Below, piece after piece: positions 1 to 12,272 of a stretch of 64,000 nt of DNA (positions are counted from its first letter, which is position 1; each line of letters opens with the position of its first letter). The stretch spans positions 1,035,818 to 1,099,817 of the forward strand of contig BROE01000028.1 in the NCBI GenBank assembly GCA_036571765.1. Reading direction: 5' to 3'. A model generated the notes under the pieces. That model ran no database searches. It saw only the letters and a list, made by a program, of their open reading frames with translations, and was not told the origin of the DNA. Origin of the DNA: Plecoglossus altivelis (Eukaryota; Chordata; Actinopteri; Osmeriformes; Plecoglossidae). Position numbers and translations under genes: made by a program.

Positions 1-103
1 TTCAGGCATGACTAAGTTCTCTCAGGGCTGGTGTCTGCAGGATGGCACCAAAGCGAGACTTCCTGTAGCGTTGCTAACAGCATCTGATGTCTTCTTTTTT
101 CAG

Positions 104-620
104 CCTCCGACCAACAGCAGCGCCTTGCCATTAGCCGTCCAAACCAAAGTCCAGCCTAATCTGATCCCCATCCACTGCACAAACAAGGTAGGGTTCACCA
201 CGGGGTCACCCCTAGCTATGCTCCAGGGTCACCGTGGGGTCACCCCTAGCTATGCTCCAGGGTCACTGCGGGGTCACCCCTAGCTATGCTCTCTCTAGTC
301 TCCATCAGAGACCATGCGTTCTTGGGTACGGTCCTTAACCAGGGTGCATCTCTGTGTTTCAGAGGGAAGAGGATGAAGGGAAGATTGGAGAGGTTAAGTA
401 CATTGGCATTGGTGGTGGATTCCCTCTGCAGTACTACCCGTACTACGGCAAGCTACTGCACCCAAACTACCTGCAGCCTCTTTTGGCCATCCAGTTTACC
501 AACATCACCTTCAACAAGGAGCTCCGCATTGAGTGCAAAGCTTTCGGAGTGAACATTGCCTACAGTGAGAAGGATCGATACCAGGGGCGCTTTGACATCA
601 AACTCACCATCAGCTCATGA
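104..620 (+). CDS. atp1b1: Na+/K+-transporting ATPase subunit beta-1, C-terminal part (partial gene)
   Basis: Two coding exons are visible, 104-187 and 363-620, joined in phase 0 by a 175-base GT-AG intron; the 5' exons lie left of the window. Together they encode the last 113 residues of the ectodomain of the Na,K-ATPase beta subunit, the single-pass glycoprotein that helps the alpha subunit fold and reach the plasma membrane. Recognition rests on family hallmarks: the block FPLQYYPYYGKLL, then LQPLLAIQFTN, and the C-terminal IECKAFG...YSEKDRYQGRFD. The cysteines in HCTNK and IECKA are the conserved ectodomain disulfide pair. NSS and NIT are possible N-glycosylation sites. The sequence is closer to beta-1 than to beta-2 or beta-3, whose ends differ. 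Which teleost duplicate (a or b) this is cannot be told. The stop is TGA at 618-620. Confidence 0.95.
202..293 (+). repeat. 34-bp minisatellite, 3 copies, in last atp1b1 intron
   Basis: The unit containing GGGGTCACCCCTAGC starts at 202, 236 and 270. The array begins 14 bases after the exon end at 187 and fills most of the 175-base intron. Confidence 0.85.
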
Positions 621-1815
621 CCTCAGCTGTCGTCATAGCTACACACTCTGACCCCATTTCAAAAATAACTAATTTAGAAAAATAAGAGTTCAAATGAAAA
701 AAAAAAGAAAGAAAAAAAAATCTAAAAAGAAAAACATGACTAGTCTTGGAACAAACTTTCATAATCTAAGGGACCTTCACTTAATCTGTGTGCTTTTCAC
801 TAGCTTTTCTGCATTTGTCTAGGGTTAGAATGTACATTACAGGAAGAGTAGCAATAGCAAAATATTTATTCTACTGTAAATGAGAATATTCCTGGAGCCA
901 TGGGACACCATCATGATCTATTACTGTAAATTGCAATTCCACTACTGATACTTAGCAAGCAGCGTTAATGTCTCTGTGTCTCTCTGCCTTGTGTGGGTTC
1001 TATATATAGTTTGGAGTGTCCAGTGCAGTACTCTCTCACACAACTGTCCTTTCCAAGCCATGTTTATTCTGTTTTATGTCTGTAAGCTTTAGTGGTCCAA
1101 GGTGTGCATGTGTGTGTGTGTTTGTGTACTAGTTTGTGTCTGTGTGCGAGGTGTGCGTGTTCACGTTTGGATGTGTGTTCCTGTATTCCTACTAACTGAA
1201 AACACTGGCTTGGTATGTCCAGTATGCTGGCTTGGTTGTGTCCAGGACACTGGCTTGGTTATGTCCAGGACACTGGCTCCTGTATGACTAAATGGTTTCA
1301 CTCCGTAGAATCCTCCTATTTCTGTTATGTCTTCTAAGTTGATTGTAGGAGAAACTCTAGTCTTTTAGGTTGAGCTTAGATGTGGGGACAGGGGTAAGAT
1401 GACGTTTTTGCTTAATGGCTTCTTCTTCTTCTGTGGTCTGTAGTGTCCAGCTGTGTGTGTCTGACCCATGGGCATCAGTGGCAACACAGTGCTTTTAAGA
1501 AAACAAAACAAACTAAAAAAAAAAAAAAAAAAGAGTTTTTTTTTTTGCTGGAGACATCACATGGTGTGGTGGAACTTTCTATTGAATGTTTTAGCCATTT
1601 TCATGGTGGAAGAATTTTATATTTATGCAGTTGTACAATTATTTTTTTCGCAGGAAAAACTGTCTGTATGAACCCAATACCAAAGTCTCTGGTCAAAGGT
1701 TGGAATATCAGAATCGATGCAGTACCCCGTGTAATAGGACGTTTTGTTGGTGTAAAAGTGCTTAAATTCAATGTTGAACATCAGAACACTCACCAGGAGA
1801 TTATCTGCTTGTCAT

Positions 1816-1821
1816 TTTATT
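1816..1821 (-). promoter_or_regulatory. nme7: poly(A) signal of nme7
   Basis: TTTATT on the + strand reads AATAAA on the - strand, about 105 bases past the nme7 stop codon. It implies a very short 3' UTR for nme7. Confidence 0.7.
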
Positions 1822-1845
1822 TAATCTGGGTAAAACCGAAAAACC

Positions 1846-1851
1846 AATAAA
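1846..1851 (+). promoter_or_regulatory. atp1b1: poly(A) signal of atp1b1
   Basis: AATAAA about 1.2 kb after the stop codon, followed by a GT-rich stretch. It lies to the right of the opposing nme7 signal, so the two transcripts probably overlap tail-to-tail. Confidence 0.75.
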
Positions 1852-1924
1852 TGAAAAATGAGCCAGGGAGAAGTGTCTTCTTTGACTGAATAACTGACCT
1901 ACATGACACGCAGGACTTGCGTCG

Positions 1925-2371
1925 TCAGTCATCCATCATCTTGAAAAAATAGTGCACCTGCAAATGAACAAACACGACTAGTTTAGCGCTTGCTGACAAG
2001 GGCATGATGGAGAGACAGAGCTACACATTGATGAGTCATCTGTCACACCTGTCATATGGTGATCGTTTACACACCACGCTGGGTTCCAACCATCAAAAAG
2101 ACTGCCAGAGGCAAGGTTATGGTTGATGCCAGAAAGAGAGAGAATGAGACACAGAGAGAGAATGAGAGAGAATGAGAGAAAGAAAATGACAGAAGGAGAG
2201 AGAATGACAGAGAGATAGAGAGTGACAGTGTAAGAGAGAGACAGACAGAGAGAGAGAGAGATAGACAGAGAGAGAGACAGAGAGAGACAGACAGACAGAC
2301 ACAGAGAGAGACAGACAGAGAGACACAGAGAGAGAGAGAGAGAGAGACACAGAGAAAGAGAGAAAGACACA

Positions 2372-2406
<35 letters not shown>

Positions 2407-3664
2407 TCGCTTGCTAACAGGGTCTAAACTTCCACTAAGAACCTGGCTTGGGAATGCAGCCGTTCACCCAGTCACAGGCTAATGATTAACAAGGGCCCGT
2501 TTGTCTGCTGGACTCTACAGATCAGGAGCTTGCTTTCTCTCTGACGTGAACCAGACCAGACCCACTCCCTTCCTAACAAAGCTTTTGTTTCAAAGTGTTC
2601 TACCATTCTTCTCCTGCCTCCAGACCTCTGTGGGATCTGAGCGAGAGCTGGCCCACTGACCAGTCATGGGACTGGGGCTGTGCCAGACTGGGACCAAGGT
2701 GTGCTGGAACAGCAGGCAGCCAGCCAGTACCACAGCTTGTAGACAGTACCACAGCCCCAAGAGAGGGTACAGGTCACTGGTAGAGAGTATAGCTCAGTGG
2801 TAGAGGGTGTAGCTCATTTATAGATGGTAGAGGGTGTAGCTCAGTGGTAGAGGGTGTAGCTCAGTGATAGAGGGTACAGCTCAGTGGTAGAGGGTGTAGC
2901 TCATTTATAGATGGTAGAGGGTGTAGCTCAGTGGTAGAGGGTGTAGCTCAGTGGTAGAGGGTGTAGCTCAGTGGTAGAGGGTACAGCTCAGTGTTCATGT
3001 TCAACTTCACACAATCATGACAAACCAGTTGCATGAACAGTTACAGTAACCCTTCTATAAAAGTCTCCATGTCTCTGTACACCCTGGGTATGTGGTGATC
3101 TTAACCTATACAACAGACAGGTGTGTCTGAGCAGGTACAGGTGTATGTGAGGTGTAGCTGTTGGGAGGAGCTGGCCTTGTGTCACCTACCTCCAGCACCC
3201 CATCTTCAGGCAGGTCTGTACAGTGGACGGCATTCTGAACCTTGTTTTTGCCGAAGAGAGCTCTCAGTGTGTTCGGTCGCAGGTGCCTCGCGATCTCCTG
3301 CAGGTGGGACAAGAATGGGAATGAGAACATTTGGTTCAGTCGGATTTCTGTTCCTTTACATGCACAGAGAGGTCTATTGTGACTGAGTTTCCTGTGAAGC
3401 AACAGCTTGGAATAGTAGTTGTGGGAAAAGTCCAGCTAGCAGCTAGGCTAGCTCTGAAGACGTCACAATGATGACATGAGTGCTGTGTTTCCAATGATGA
3501 CATGAGTGCTGTGTTTCCAATGATGACACGAGTGCTGTGTTTCCAATGATGACACGAGTGCTGTGTTTCCAATGATGACACGAGTGCTGTGTTTCCAATG
3601 ATTAGGAGGGACTGTTGCATTTCTAGTGGGGCGCGGCACAGGGCTGGGGGAACACACACACGCT

Positions 3665-3699
<35 letters not shown>

Positions 3700-6600
3700 T
3701 AACACACACACACACACACGCTGTAACACACACACACGCTGTAACACACACACACACACACGCGCTGTACCACACACACACACACACCTTCCAGACTAAC
3801 ACACACACACCTTCCAGACTCACTGCTCACACTGCTCTTCATTCCAGACATGTCACCATCTCACAACACCCAAGCATAACAGCAGCAGCACAGGGAGTTA
3901 GAGCGAAGGAGAGAGAGGCGGAGAGAGACAGAGAGAGACGGAGAGAGAGAGAGACGGAGAGAGAGAGAGAGAGATAGACAGAGACAAAGAGACAGAGAGA
4001 GACGGAGAGAGGGAGAGAGAGGGAGAGAGAGAGAGACGGAGTCAGACAGAAAGACGGAGAGAGAGAGAGGAGACAGGGAAACAGAGAGAGATGGAGAGAG
4101 AGAGAAAGAGATGGAGAGAGAGAGAGAGACAGACAGGAATCTACACCCCATTTACCACTGTTTGACAAAGTATTGAGGCATTTTCTTCCTTGTCAACCTT
4201 AAGCTGCATTAAAATGCAGAGCTCTTGTGAGCAGATGTTTCTGAGATAGACAGCAGGACTGTTAGCAGCCAGGTCACATGATGCTTTCATTCAACCTTCT
4301 GCTCTGAAACAGAAACAGCCTCTAGACTAAGATAGGGATCCTATCCTGCAATACACTCTGCTAAGAGAGAAGTGTGAGCACACACACGCACGCACGCACG
4401 CGCACACACACGCACGCACGCGCACACGCACGCACGCACACACACGGGAGGGGCACATGTACATAAGGAACCGAGGGGGAAGGAAGGACGAAGGAAAGAG
4501 AGAAAGGACGGGGAAGAAATGAGTTAAAGGAGAAGGGAAAGAAGGAGAGAGGTGGGAGAGAGAAAAAATTAAAAAGAAGGAAAAAAAAGAGAGAAAGTCA
4601 AATGAGAGAAACAATGAATAGAAGGTGTAAGACTGAGAGGTGTGAGAACAGCAAACACAAATGCTGATGGGATGGGAACATGTTTAAGCATACATACTCA
4701 CAGTCCCTATTACACACACTGCTCTGTGGGTTTGTCACGCCAGACTTCACCCAGGTGTAGCTGCAAGCACAGAGCAGTTACACAGCACAGAGCAGTCACA
4801 CAGCACACAGCACAGAGCAGTCACACAGCACAGAGCAGTCACACAGCACACAGCATAGAGCAGTCACACAGCACAGAGCAGTCACACAGCACAGAGCAGT
4901 CACACAGCACAGAGCAGTCACACAGCACAGAGCAGTCACACAGCACACAGCATAGAGCAGTCACACAGCATAGAGCAGTCACACAGCACAGAGCAGTCAC
5001 ACAGCACAGAGCAGATACACAGCACAGAGCGAGCACAGAGCAGTTACACAGCACAGAGCAGTCACACAGCACAGAGCAGTTACACAGCACAGAGCAGTCA
5101 CACAGCATAGAGCGAGCACAGAGCAGTTACACAGCACCCTAGGATAATGGGCTGTTGCTCTTACACTTAAACACTGTTATTGGTTGAGTAACAACCACTT
5201 AATGCCGGTCTTCACAAATGTTCTCAGCGGTGCCAAACAAGCTCATGGTTTCTTCTCCCTCTGCCCCCCCTCAAATCTTCAGTCGCTGTTTGTTTGCCAA
5301 CAGAAAGCTATAAAGGAAAGATCTTAGTGGCTTTTTAATTTAGTGCCCTCATTTCAGTCATTTGCAATCATGCGTAGCAACGTTTGTGTCAGGAGAGAGA
5401 GCCGTCTTTACAGAAGGGAAGAAACAGCACATTCTTTTAGTTTTACCACGTGGCTCCAAATAACTGGTGATCAAGAATATACCATATGCAGGCGTTCTAA
5501 GGTTATTAATAACTGCCTCCCATCAGCTCGCTCATTTCTGAACTTCAATCCAAAATCACCAATATCCCATGCCATAATCATTTCTAACTTTCAATACAAA
5601 CTAAAAGTCTTGATTTCTGCGTTATGGTGGTGTGGTTCTTGTATTGATGTGTGGGGTTTTGTGTTTGTGTATGTGAGTGTTAAGAGGGTGAACGTGGCAT
5701 CTGGTGGAATAGGATGTAGGTATGGGGGTATTCGTTCTAGACGTTATGGTTACCTTAGGTTATGATGTAAGGGTTGTTTAGATGGTTGGTGTCTATGGGT
5801 CTTGTGGTCTGTGAGTGTGGGGCTGTGTTTATGTGTGAAGCGTTGTGTTAGTAGGAAGATAAATATTATTTATTGTAAACGTTCTTTTATTATCACCTCT
5901 TAACCTTTCCCTACTACCAGCCGTACCATCGGAGCGTACAGGGTAGTATACTGTCTTTCTGATGTTATGCGTCCTTAGCTTGTAGGTAATTATTTATTAA
6001 CTAACCGTAGTAAACCACCGGCTTTTCTATTTGGTAGTTATGGCGGCTTGTTGAAGTCGTGAAGTTTGTGAGGAGGTATTTATGAGATATCCTACTTTTT
6101 TTTCCAAGCTCACTAATACATGTTTATATCTACCTCACTAATTACCCTATCCGCGTGCTGTCAAGTTTGTTTAACGAATTGAGCGTTTAGTGATTAGTGT
6201 TATATATGAGTTTATTCTTTAGGATTTAGGGGAATTGGGATGGGTGTAATCATTCCGAAGGAGGTTAAACTAGGTGATTTCATATAGTGTTGAGTAGTTA
6301 AGGGGTTGAGTATCTGGAGAAGGTATGTTGGTGTGGTGTCGTGTAAGGTTGTGATGTACCAGTGGGATTGTAGGTGATATAGGACTGCACGGTGAGGATT
6401 CGGTGGGGACAACAACAAACCGCTCTCAAATATTGGAAGTTACTCAAGCCGAAAACAACCTTGATGTGAAATCTCTGTTTTGCTAATGGTAATTCAAACT
6501 AGCCTTTACCAAGCCTGTTTCCTGCAAGATCATCTCAGCCTGAGGTTGTGTCTGCTCTCTAATGAAGGTCAACATTCAGGGTGTGTCATCGACTCGTCCG

Positions 6601-9167
6601 TCCACCGGCCTTGACAAGGCGAGGTGTTGTGTCGCAAAATCCAACCACAGCGTGCCAGCGACAGAGAGGGAAAATAACGGGGAGATTTGCCCGGTGTTGA
6701 AAGCCTCCCCTTCCCTCCCCTCCCCACCTCACCCTGCCCCTCCCCACCTCCTCTCCCCTCCCATTCCCTCCCCACCTCACCTCACCCCTGCCATCCCAAG
6801 GACACACAGAGAGAGACATAACAGATAAAGCATTGATAGCTGATTATAAATACACATTAGTTGTTACTTGGCAATATAATGGTTTTATGATCGATGATGA
6901 TTAGGTTCTGATGTATCGTCCTTCGCTGTGAACTACTCCTGCGGCATAGCTTGGCCTGAACATTTATACCAATAAAGCTGAACTGGGAGAGAGAGAGAGA
7001 AACAGACCTACAGAGATATAGAGACAGAGCGAAACAGAGAGAGACAGAGGTATAGAGATAAAGAGAGAGACATGGAGAGAAACAAAGATCCAGAGAGAGA
7101 TATAGAGACAGAGAGAGAGAGAGAGAGAATGAGAGAGACAGAGACAGAGACAGAGAGAGAGAGAATGAGAGAGAGACAGAGAGAGAGAATGAGAGAGAGA
7201 ATGAGAGAGAGAGAGAGAGAGAGAATGAGAGAGAGACAGAGAGAGACAGAATGAGAGAGAGACAAAGAGAGAGAATGAGAGAGAGACAGAGAGAGAGACA
7301 GAGAGAGAGAATGAGAGAGAGACAGAGAGAGAGAATGAGAGAGAGACAGAGAGAGAGACAGAGAGAGAGACAGAGAGAGAGACTGAGAGAGAGACTGAGA
7401 GAGAGACTGAGAGGGACAGAGAGGGCAGGCAGGCTATGGTTATGGTGTGTAACAGTAGGACTGTTGTTCAGCTATCAGGATGCATCATGAGACTGGGAGA
7501 CAAAGCAGATCCCGTGACCAAGCCCCGGTCCTGGGTGAGTCCCTGGGTGAGGAGGGGGACATCAGGGGGCTGGGTGAGTCCCTGAGAGAGGATGGGGACA
7601 TCAGGGGGCTGGGTGAGGCCCTGGGTGAGTCCCTGGGTGAGGAGGGGGACATCAGGGGGCTGGGTGAGGCCCTGGGTGAGGAGGGGGACATCAGGGGGCT
7701 GGGTGAGGCCCTGGGTGAGGAGGGGGACACCAGGGGGCTGGGTGAGTCCCTGGGTGAGGATGGGGACTTCAGGGGGCTGGGTGAGGCCCTGGGTGAGGCC
7801 CTGGGTGTCCAGCTCCGTGTGATAGGTCGACTCAAGCGTCATGTGACGTCTAGCACCTCACACCACGCTATTTATAGATCAGCCTTCACATTGCACAGGC
7901 CAGACCAAAATAATCAATAACGCAGCTTTTAACCGAGCTGCTGTGTGGTGGAGGATCTCTGGTGATCGTCTAGCTAGCCTGGGAGAGAGGAGACCAGGTA
8001 CAGTTCACATTAGCCTGCTGTTTGGTTCACTGTCTACCACAGAACACCCAGGAGTCTGGTAACACTGTGAACCCATCTTCATGTTATCAGGAGAAAGAAC
8101 AGAATCACAGTGGTTTACTGGAAGCAATTTGCAAAGAATAGACCAGCTTTGCTTAGCGAGTATAATGGTCTGACTCAGGCCATTGTGACCTCCCTCCCTC
8201 TCCCTCTCCCTCCCTCCCCCCCTCCCTCCCTCCCTCATAGAGCAGGCCCTCTCCTAATGCACCACTTCCTGGTCTCCATGCCGACCGGAGTGACATGGAG
8301 CGCCTCAGGGACCTTTGCCATCATCCTGGACGACGAATGACATCACTGTAACCCCAGGGCCGGACCAATCAGGATCCTCATGCCAGGGCTGGGCCAATCA
8401 GGATCCTCATGCCAGGGCTGGGCCAATTAGGACCCAATTAGGATGGAGTCCTGCGACAGACGATGAATTCCATCTGTTTTCGCTTCAACTGAGGCAACAG
8501 AGTCATTTATAGCTAATTCCATCTATCTGTACAGTGCTGGTAACAGTCAGCCAGATGTCAGTGATAATAGGTGTTAGTGGGTTTAAAGAGGGGATGGCAG
8601 GGAGGCAGCTGAAATGAAAGATAAACACAAGTTCATACCACCAGGATGAAACCAGGATGGAGGTGAGCCTTCACTGATGAAGACCAAATGTCAACACAGT
8701 CCAGAAGAAACACTGCCAAACATCACGCCACCTTTCCCCATGTGGGGGGGGGAAACAGGACCAGCAGAAAGACCAGCAGCAAGACCAGCAACAGGACCAG
8801 CAACAGGACCAGCAACAGGACCAGCAACAGGACCAGCAACAGGACTAGCAACAGGACCAGCAACAGGACCAGCAACAGGACCAGCAACAGGAGCTCTCAA
8901 CAGGACCAGCAGCAGGACCAGCCCTGCAGGAGAAGAGTCCAGGCTGTCTAGTTCTTACCAGGAACAGAGCCTTGATAAGCATCGTTAGATTTCACATCGC
9001 ACACGCACAGAGACACACACACGCACGCACACACACGCGCACACACACACACACAGAGACACGCACACACACGCACACACACAGAGACACACACACGCAC
9101 GCACACACACAGAGACACACGCACGCACGCACACACACACACAGAGATACACACACGCACACACAGA

Positions 9168-9206
<39 letters not shown>

Positions 9207-12046
9207 AATCCACACTAATAAAGCCCATTGCAGGGGACAGACTATACCCCAGGCCGCTGCTTTCTATAACCCTGAGCCAGATAAGGATACTCTGCCTGGG
9301 ACTCACGCCCAAGCAGAGCGCTAATCTGTAGCTCTCATGTTGCAGACAACAGACAGAAAGACAGAGGGAGAGCTAGAGATACAAGGGACCGAGGGAGAGC
9401 TAGAGATACAAGAGACCGAGGGAGAGCTAGAGATACAAGNNNNNNNNNNNNNNNNNNNNNNNNNNNNNNNNNNNNNNNNNNNNNNNNNNNNNNNNNNNNN
9501 NNNNNNNNNNNNNNNNNNNNNNNNNNNNNNNNNNNNNNNNNNNNNNNNNNNNNNNNNNNNNNNNNNNNNNNNNNNNNNNNNNNNNNNNNNNNNNNNNNNN
9601 NNNNNNNNNNNNNNNNNNNNNNNNNNNNNNNNNNNNNNNNNNNNNNNNNNNNNNNNNNNNNNNNNNNNNNNNNNNNNNNNNNNNNNNNNNNNNNNNNNNN
9701 NNNNNNNNNNNNNNNNNNNNNNNNNNNNNNNNNNNNNNNNNNNNNNNNNNNNNNNNNNNNNNNNNNNNNNNNNNNNNNNNNNNNNNNNNNNNNNNNNNNN
9801 NNNNNNNNNNNNNNNNNNNNNNNNNNNNNNNNNNNNNNNNNNNNNNNNNNNNNNNNNNNNNNNNNNNNNNNNNNNNNNNNNNNNNNNNNNNNNNNNNNNN
9901 NNNNNNNNNNNNNNNNNNNNNNNNNNNNNNNNNNNNNNNNNNNNNNNNNNNNNNNNNNNNNNNNNNNNNNNNNNNNNNNNNNNNNNNNNNNNNNNNNNNN
10001 NNNNNNNNNNNNNNNNNNNNNNNNNNNNNNNNNNNNNNNNNNNNNNNNNNNNNNNNNNNNNNNNNNNNNNNNNNNNNNNNNNNNNNNNNNNNNNNNNNNN
10101 NNNNNNNNNNNNNNNNNNNNNNNNNNNNNNNNNNNNNNNNNNNNNNNNNNNNNNNNNNNNNNNNNNNNNNNNNNNNNNNNNNNNNNNNNNNNNNNNNNNN
10201 NNNNNNNNNNNNNNNNNNNNNNNNNNTGTTCTGCTCTCTAAGACCAGGAGAGACCAGGAGAGACACCAGCCTGTTCTGCTCTCTAAGACCAGGAGAGACC
10301 AGGAGAGACACCAGCCTGTTCTGCTCTCTAAGACCAGGAGAGACCAGGAGAGACACCAGCCTGTTCTGCTCTCTAAGACCAGGAGAGAGCAGGAGAGACC
10401 AGGAGAGAGACCGGCCTGTTCTGCTCTCTAAGACCAGGAGAGACCAGGAGAGAGACCGGCCTGTTCTGCTCTCTAAGACCAGGAGAGACCAGGAGAGAGA
10501 CCGGCCTATTCTGCTCTCTAAGACCAGGAGAGAGACCGGCCTGTTCTGCTCTGAGACCAGGAGGGACCAGGAGAGACACCAGCCAGCTTTGCTCTCTGCT
10601 TCAGCTGGGGAGCTCTCGGCTGCCATTTTAAGAGCAGATGTTAAGACTATCACCTTGGAAACCGTGTGGCAGTTAAGCTTGTGGCGCGCTGTGTGGTCGA
10701 GAGGGCGGGGTTACTGTACAGGGGACTGTGTTTGTGTTTGTGTGTGTACGCAGGGGGAGAGTGAACTACTGGGAGATGAGGCGATAGGAGATAGCATGGC
10801 TAATGACTAAGTACAGCTAATGATTTAATAGCTAAATTAAATCACATTTGCTTCTGCATAGCCTGTGTGCTGAGTCACACAGTTGGGCTTCCAACAGCCC
10901 ACAGACACTGAACGCTGACATGGTGTTTAACCCTAAACCTTCCACATTACACCTAAACCTCCTACAGTAAACCAGCTCTAAGACTCTGCCTGGGAAAATC
11001 CCCTGTTCCCAAGGAGAGGGGGTGAAGCAGGGCTGTGGGAGGGATGTTCTCTGATGAGGACTCAGATAACTAGTCCTGTTCTCCTGCCTCAGGGAACCAG
11101 ACATGTTCTCCTGTTCACCTAGCTCAGGGAACCTGCTATGTTCTCCTATTCTCCTGCATCAGGGAACCTGCTGTGTTCTCCCAGCTCAGGGAACCTGCTG
11201 TGTTCTCCTGTTCTCCTAGCTCAGGGAACCTGCTGTGTTCTCCTATTCTCCTGCATCAGGGAACCTGCTGTGTTCTCCTGTTGTCCTGCCTCAGGGAACC
11301 TGCTGTGTTCTCCTATTCTCCTGGCTCAGGGAACCTGCTATGTTCTCCTGTTCTCCTGCATCAGGGAACCTGCTATGTTCTCCTATTCTCCTGCATCAGG
11401 GAACCAGCAACATCCTCATCATCTCCAGCATGTGGACTCACCGGGTCAGCAGGTCCACAGAAGTCCCTGAAGGTCTGGCAGGAGCTGGGTGTTTGGATCT
11501 CCAGCGCCATGCAGGGTCCAGAACACAGCTCAGTCACCATGCTCTACAGGGGAGTGTACACACACACACGCACGCACACGCACACAGTAACCATGAATAA
11601 ACAACAGTGAAGTCATAACCTGAGAAACCCAGAGAGCCATGTAGGACTGAATGTATGTGTGACCATGTCTGAGTCTCTGTGCATGTATGCATGTGACCAT
11701 GTCTGAGTCTCTGTGCATGTATGCATGTGACCATGTCTGAGTCTCTATGTATGTATGGTGTCTGTATGTGTGTGACCATGTCTGAGTCTCTGTGCATGTA
11801 TGATGTCTGTATGTGTGTGACCATGTCTGAGTCTCTGTGTATGTATGATGTCTGCATGTGTGTGACCATGTCTGAGTCTCTGTGTATGTATGATGTCTGT
11901 ATGTGTGTGACCATGTCTGAGTCTCTGTATGTATGATGTCTGTATGTGTGTGACCATGTCTGAGTCTCTGTGCATGTATGGTGCTTGTATGTGTGTGAAC
12001 ATGTCATTACAACAACATCACATATACTGCGAAATCATCTCCTCAG

Positions 12047-12085
<39 letters not shown>

Positions 12086-12239
12086 GGAGGGTCACACGTC
12101 CTCTTTAAGACCAGGCACATTATGAGCGAGCTATTCACAGGTAGGGAGAGGTGAAACCATGGCAACAGGACGGCCCGTATGGACCACCACAATCTCCCCA
12201 GACACACAAACCCTCTCTCTCTCTGTCCAGACAGATGGG

Positions 12240-12272
<33 letters not shown>

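Larger units (their letters stand above)
621..1870 (+). other. atp1b1: atp1b1 3' UTR
   Basis: Non-coding sequence runs from the stop codon to a canonical AATAAA at 1846-1851. It contains A-rich runs near 695-735 and 1515-1545 and a short TG-rich stretch near 1105-1150. The long teleost-like 3' UTR is inferred from the absence of an earlier strong AATAAA. The exact cleavage site is not visible. Confidence 0.7.

Noticed and set aside
2791..2830. tRNA gene
   Set aside because: Only an A-box-like core is present; no anticodon stem, B-box or acceptor pairing.
4762..5140. Regular 18-bp direct repeats resembling a CRISPR array
   Set aside because: Units are contiguous with no unique spacers, and the context is a vertebrate intron. 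The same holds for 34.0-35.9 kb and 51.5-55.4 kb.
5343..5765. 140-codon + strand frame in the T/G-rich island
   Set aside because: No recognisable domain, no splice context, and unusual composition alone does not support a gene.
9337..10653. Frames of over 350 codons crossing the N block
   Set aside because: The N run has no stop codons, and the flanks are minisatellites.
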